In this document: positions 51,149 through 54,280 of the stretch, piece by piece
How positions within the stretch are numbered: position 1 is the first letter of the stretch
Layout of the letters: each line of letters begins with the position of its first letter
Assembly (NCBI GenBank): GCA_964537035.1
Contig: CAZIAK010000034.1
Span: 1-54,280 of the forward strand
Source: CAZIAK01 sp964537035
Lineage (GTDB): Bacteria; Planctomycetota; B15-G4
DNA length: 54,280 bases
Reading direction: 5' to 3'
Notes under the pieces: generated by a model
What the model saw: only the letters and a program-made list of their open reading frames with translations
Told to the model about the DNA's origin: nothing
Database searches by the model: none
Translations under genes and position numbers: made by a program

Positions 51149-53419
51149 ATGCGTCTCCCGGCACTCTTGGTCCTGGCGATCTGCGCTGCTTGTGGGGACG
51201 GCGATGGCTCAGCCGCCGGGGCAGCGCCGGCGCAGCCTTCGTTGCGTGAGACGATCGTCCTGGCTCGCAGTGACGGCAGCGGAACGCCCGCGCCCGTGAT
51301 CGACCAGCAGCTCCCCTCGATTGCGCTCGAGCGCAACCAGGACTGGCGGCGATCACTGACCGCAGCGGGGCCAGAGCGACATACGGTGGTGCTCCGGTTC
51401 GACGGAGCGGCGCCGCGCCTGCTCGTGGCGGTGGTGGGCGGGCAGACCATGCAGCCGTTGCGGGTGGTGGCCACGGGCTCCGGCCAAGTCGAGGCCACGC
51501 TCCAGCCGGGGGAGCTGAACCGTGACCTCGTCGTCCGAGCTTTGGGCGGGCCTGTCACCCTCACGCACCTCACGGTGCGCCGCTGGGCCCAGGCAGACTT
51601 TGGTGACGCGCAAGCGACCGGGGGCACTCCGCCGGCGGGAGATGCTGAGGCGCCGTGGAAGGGCCCGGCTCCCACACCCCTGCGGCTGGAGGCTGGGAGG
51701 GAGTCACGCCAGGGTTGGAGGCTGCCAGGGGGGAGCGAGATCACCCTGGCCGTGAGCCTGCCCAGCCACGCCACTCGCCTGGCTCTTGCCGCCGCCCAAG
51801 GTCCGGGGGGAGCGCGCAGTCGGCCACCGGGCCCGCTCCAGGTGTCGTGGCGGGACGACGAGGGACGCCTGCAGAAACTGCCAGCGCTGGACGTGTCCTC
51901 GTCGGCCTCCCGCTGGCACGAAGCCTCGATCGATGTGTCGGCCCTGGCGGGGAGGTCTGGTGCCTTTGTCCTGTCGTCTGCTTCTCCCACACGGGGCAGG
52001 CCAGGCGCAGGGCCCGAGCGGTGGCTGCTGGTGGCGGTGCCCGAGCTGCTCTGCGAGCAGGGGCGCCCCCGTCCGAACCTGATCTTGATCTCCCTCGACA
52101 CCACGCGCCCTGATCACCTGGGCCTGTACGGCTACTCACGAGACACCACGCCCCAGCTCGACGCGTTCGCCCGAGACGGCGTGGTCTTCGAAGAGGCGCT
52201 GAGTGTCTCGGCCTACACCTTGCCTGCCCATGCCACCATGCTCACCGGCGTCCATCCCCTGGGACACGGCGTGGTGCACCCAGGCCACGCGCTCGACGCG
52301 CCGTCCTTGCCGCTCATGGCCAGGGTGCTGCAGCAGCAGGGCTGGGCGACGAGGGCGTTCACAGGCGGCGGTTATCTTGGCGCCGACTACGGTTTCGCGG
52401 CGGGCTTCGGTGCCTACGGGCAGCGGGACCCTCTGCGCGGTCTGATCGCCGAAGACCGTGAGCTGCTGCTTGCTCGCGGCGGAGGGCAGGCCCGTCTCGA
52501 CGCGGTGGAGAGCCAGAACTGGAACACCGCTCTGTCGTGGATTCGAGAACGACGCGAGCTGCCCTTCTTCCTCTTCTTGCAGACCTTCGCCGTCCACGAC
52601 TACCGCTCCATGGGTGAGCAGCGGGGGCTCTTTGGCGGGCCGCCAGACGGTGCAGGTGTAGACGTCCTGCGTCCCCTGGAGCGCCAGCTCCGTGAGCCCT
52701 ACAGCGCCGACGATCGTGTGCAACTGCGGGCGTTCTACGACGAGGCCATCGCCCTCACCGACCAGCAGTTGGGCCGCCTCTTCGATCTGCTGGACGAGCT
52801 GTCCCTGTCGGACAATACGGTGGTGGTGATCACCGCAGATCACGGAGAGAGCTTCGGCGAACACGGCTTCGGTGACATCGACCTGGTAGGCCACAACTTC
52901 GGTCTCTGGGACGAGCAGGTGGCGGTGCCCCTGGTGATCGTCGCCCCCGGGTTGTCGCCGGCTCGCCGCCTTGAGCGCGTCTCCCTCGTCGACCTGGCGC
53001 CGACCCTGCTGGAGCTGCTCGACGTGCCCATCCCCGAGGCGGTGCAAGGCCGCTCATTGGTGGGTTGGTTGGCGGGCGATCCCGAGGCCTCCCAGCCGAG
53101 CCCATCCCTGCTAGATCTCTCGTCGAACAACGCGCAAGCACGAGCGCTTTACTCAGGCCGCTACAAACTGCTCGTGGGGGACACCGCAGCCCGAGTGACC
53201 CTGCCCGTGCCCACGGCCCAGGCGCTCTTTGATCTGCGCGCTGATCCTGGGGAGCAGCTCGACGTGGCGGGCGATCACCCCGGCGTGGTGGCACAGCTCG
53301 CAGCGGATCTGGCCCTGGCCGTCGAGTGGATGTCCGTGGGCGCGCGGTCTCCGGGGGAGGCAGATCTCGACGAGGAGACCCTGCGTCAGCTGCAAGAGCT
53401 GGGCTACCTGGAACGGTAG
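51149..53419 (+). CDS. Sulfatase-superfamily lipoprotein, paralogue of the preceding gene
   Basis: A 756-residue lipoprotein with lipobox ICAAC (Cys15). It has the same architecture as its neighbour: about 300 beta-rich N-terminal residues and a sulfatase-fold domain from about 308: NLILISLDTTRPDHLGLYGY, SAYTLPAHATMLTG with Thr357 at the nucleophile position, VVITADHGESFGEHGFGD followed by GHNFGLWDEQVAVPL, and DLAPTLLELLDVP near the end. It closes with LQELGYLER, like the LKALGYLGD of its partner. ATG 51149 has AGAGG at 51138-51142; GTG 51146 is the alternative. It starts 9 nt after the previous stop, completing the three-gene operon. Confidence 0.85.
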   Translation: MRLPALLVLAICAACGDGDGSAAGAAPAQPSLRETIVLARSDGSGTPAPVIDQQLPSIALERNQDWRRSLTAAGPERHTVVLRFDGAAPRLLVAVVGGQTMQPLRVVATGSGQVEATLQPGELNRDLVVRALGGPVTLTHLTVRRWAQADFGDAQATGGTPPAGDAEAPWKGPAPTPLRLEAGRESRQGWRLPGGSEITLAVSLPSHATRLALAAAQGPGGARSRPPGPLQVSWRDDEGRLQKLPALDVSSSASRWHEASIDVSALAGRSGAFVLSSASPTRGRPGAGPERWLLVAVPELLCEQGRPRPNLILISLDTTRPDHLGLYGYSRDTTPQLDAFARDGVVFEEALSVSAYTLPAHATMLTGVHPLGHGVVHPGHALDAPSLPLMARVLQQQGWATRAFTGGGYLGADYGFAAGFGAYGQRDPLRGLIAEDRELLLARGGGQARLDAVESQNWNTALSWIRERRELPFFLFLQTFAVHDYRSMGEQRGLFGGPPDGAGVDVLRPLERQLREPYSADDRVQLRAFYDEAIALTDQQLGRLFDLLDELSLSDNTVVVITADHGESFGEHGFGDIDLVGHNFGLWDEQVAVPLVIVAPGLSPARRLERVSLVDLAPTLLELLDVPIPEAVQGRSLVGWLAGDPEASQPSPSLLDLSSNNAQARALYSGRYKLLVGDTAARVTLPVPTAQALFDLRADPGEQLDVAGDHPGVVAQLAADLALAVEWMSVGARSPGEADLDEETLRQLQELGYLER

Positions 53420-53494
53420 GGCAGCGCTACAGGTCGACAGGTTTGGGGTGCTCCGGGTGGCCCTGTTTTTCGGCAAGGGGGGCCGTGGCGCTGA

Positions 53495-54280
53495 CTAGGC
53501 GTGGCCGGTGAGGTGCAGGTGATAGAGCCGGTGGTACAACCCGCCCGCCGCCAGCAGCTCGTCGTGTGTCCCCGACTCGTGCAGCCGTCCCTTGTGCATG
53601 ACCAGGATCAGGTCGGCGTTCACCACGGTCGAGAGCCTGTGGGCGATGACCACGCTGGTGCGGCCCTCGAGCAGGGTGGCCGTCGCGGACTCGATCCAGT
53701 GCTCGGTCTCGCTGTCCACCGACGACGTGGCCTCGTCGAGGATCAAGATCTCGGGGTCGGCGGCCAGGGCCCGGGCGAAGGAGAGCAGCTGCCGTTGTCC
53801 CGACGAGAGGTTGGCGCCGAGTTCCCTGAGCTCGGTCTCGTAACCCTCGGGGAGCTTGTCGATGAACCGATCGGCGTTGACGGCGGCGGCCAGTTGGCGC
53901 AGCCGTGCGTCGTCCATGCTCGGGTCGCCCACGCGGATGTTGGCTGCGATGGTGTCACTGAACAGAAAGACCTCTTGCTGGACGATGGCGATCCGTCGGC
54001 GCAGCTCCCGGTGGTCGACGAGATCGATGGGGCGCCCGGCCACGCGGATGCGCCCTCTGTCGGTCTCTCGAAAACGGCAGAGGAGGCTGACCAGGGTGGT
54101 CTTGCCCGCGCCGGTGTGGCCCACCACGGCGACTCGCTGTCCGCGCTTCACCTCGAAGGACACCTCGCTGAGCACGTCTGGCCCGTTGGCATAGGCGAAG
54201 GACACGTTGTCGAAGGAGATCATGGGCGTGTCAGGGTCGCTGCCGAAGGGCTCCGCGGTTCTGGGAGCGCTGGCGCTGGC
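53495..54280 (-). CDS. ABC exporter (type IV, fused TMD-NBD), C-terminal part
   Basis: The frame is open to the window edge, so the gene continues beyond it; the visible 261 residues are the linker and nucleotide-binding domain. Walker A is GHTGAGKTT, the Q-loop region IVQQEVFLFSDTIAANIRVG is typical of lipid or peptide half-transporters (MsbA-like), the signature is LSSGQRQ, Walker B with catalytic Glu is EILILDEATSSVD, and the His switch is IAHRLSTV. The linker before MISFDNVSF is Ala/Pro/Asp-rich. The transported substrate cannot be judged without the membrane domain. It converges on the sulfatase-like operon, with 75 nt between the stops. Confidence 0.92.
   Translation of the reverse strand, partial: ASASAPRTAEPFGSDPDTPMISFDNVSFAYANGPDVLSEVSFEVKRGQRVAVVGHTGAGKTTLVSLLCRFRETDRGRIRVAGRPIDLVDHRELRRRIAIVQQEVFLFSDTIAANIRVGDPSMDDARLRQLAAAVNADRFIDKLPEGYETELRELGANLSSGQRQLLSFARALAADPEILILDEATSSVDSETEHWIESATATLLEGRTSVVIAHRLSTVVNADLILVMHKGRLHESGTHDELLAAGGLYHRLYHLHLTGHA

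Noticed and set aside
53420..53494. Bidirectional terminator between the convergent lipoprotein and ABC genes
   Set aside because: GGCCC and GGGCC can pair around a T-rich loop, but there is no clean stem followed by a T-run on either strand.

Overview
The window is a high-GC, gene-dense stretch of a diderm bacterial chromosome. It carries the lipid A genes lpxD, lpxC/fabZ and lpxA, bamA, a MacAB/TolC-type exporter and many lipoprotein signal peptides, so the cell has an LPS-type outer membrane. The fused lpxC/fabZ, a eukaryote-like IleRS, a short EF-Ts, a GYF_2 membrane protein, several sulfatase-superfamily lipoproteins and common GTG/TTG starts fit Planctomycetota or a related PVC/FCB lineage best. 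That placement is an inference, because no 16S rRNA or lineage marker is present. A run of 100 N at 30950-31049 is a scaffold gap, so linkage across it is less certain.

Layout. 1-3244: ribosomal proteins S6 and S18 fused in one reading frame, then L9 and a coupled SGNH-hydrolase-like protein. 3358-11437: dnaB, bamA, and an overlapping lipid A operon (lpxD, lpxC/fabZ, lpxA, Gfo/Idh/MocA oxidoreductase). 11462-19213: ileS, a reverse-strand diguanylate cyclase, the rpsB-tsf-pyrH-frr translation operon and tRNA-Lys(TTT). 19484-21000: GYF_2 membrane protein coupled to a CPBP-family protease. 21364-26685 (reverse): four-gene MacAB/TolC-like efflux operon. 26826-28274 (reverse): secreted protein with FG-GAP-like and YadA-head-like repeats. 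28512-30949: CPA2 antiporter/EIIA fusion and a gap-truncated permease. 31247-33896: FixL/FixJ-like two-component pair and a CBS protein. 34073-39480: a catalytically degenerate sulfatase-fold lipoprotein, a DUF255 thioredoxin-domain protein, a metallophosphoesterase and tRNA-Glu(TTC). 39973-45396: Tat-exported glycosylasparaginase with an unknown partner, a B12-binding radical SAM enzyme and two methyltransferases. 45612-53419: operon of a YfhO-like polytopic protein and two sulfatase-superfamily lipoproteins with Thr at the nucleophile position. 53495-54280: C-terminal part of an ABC exporter running off the window.

The first 20 kb is mostly core translation, replication and envelope assembly. 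The rest is envelope-facing accessory function: export, surface proteins, glycan or lipid modification and sensing. The most unusual items are the S6-S18 fusion with a hairpin over its start, an IleRS whose class I signature reads Ala-Ile-His-His, a FixL-like PAS domain lacking the haem-ligand His, and the YfhO plus Thr-nucleophile lipoprotein operon with a dead paralogue 12 kb away.
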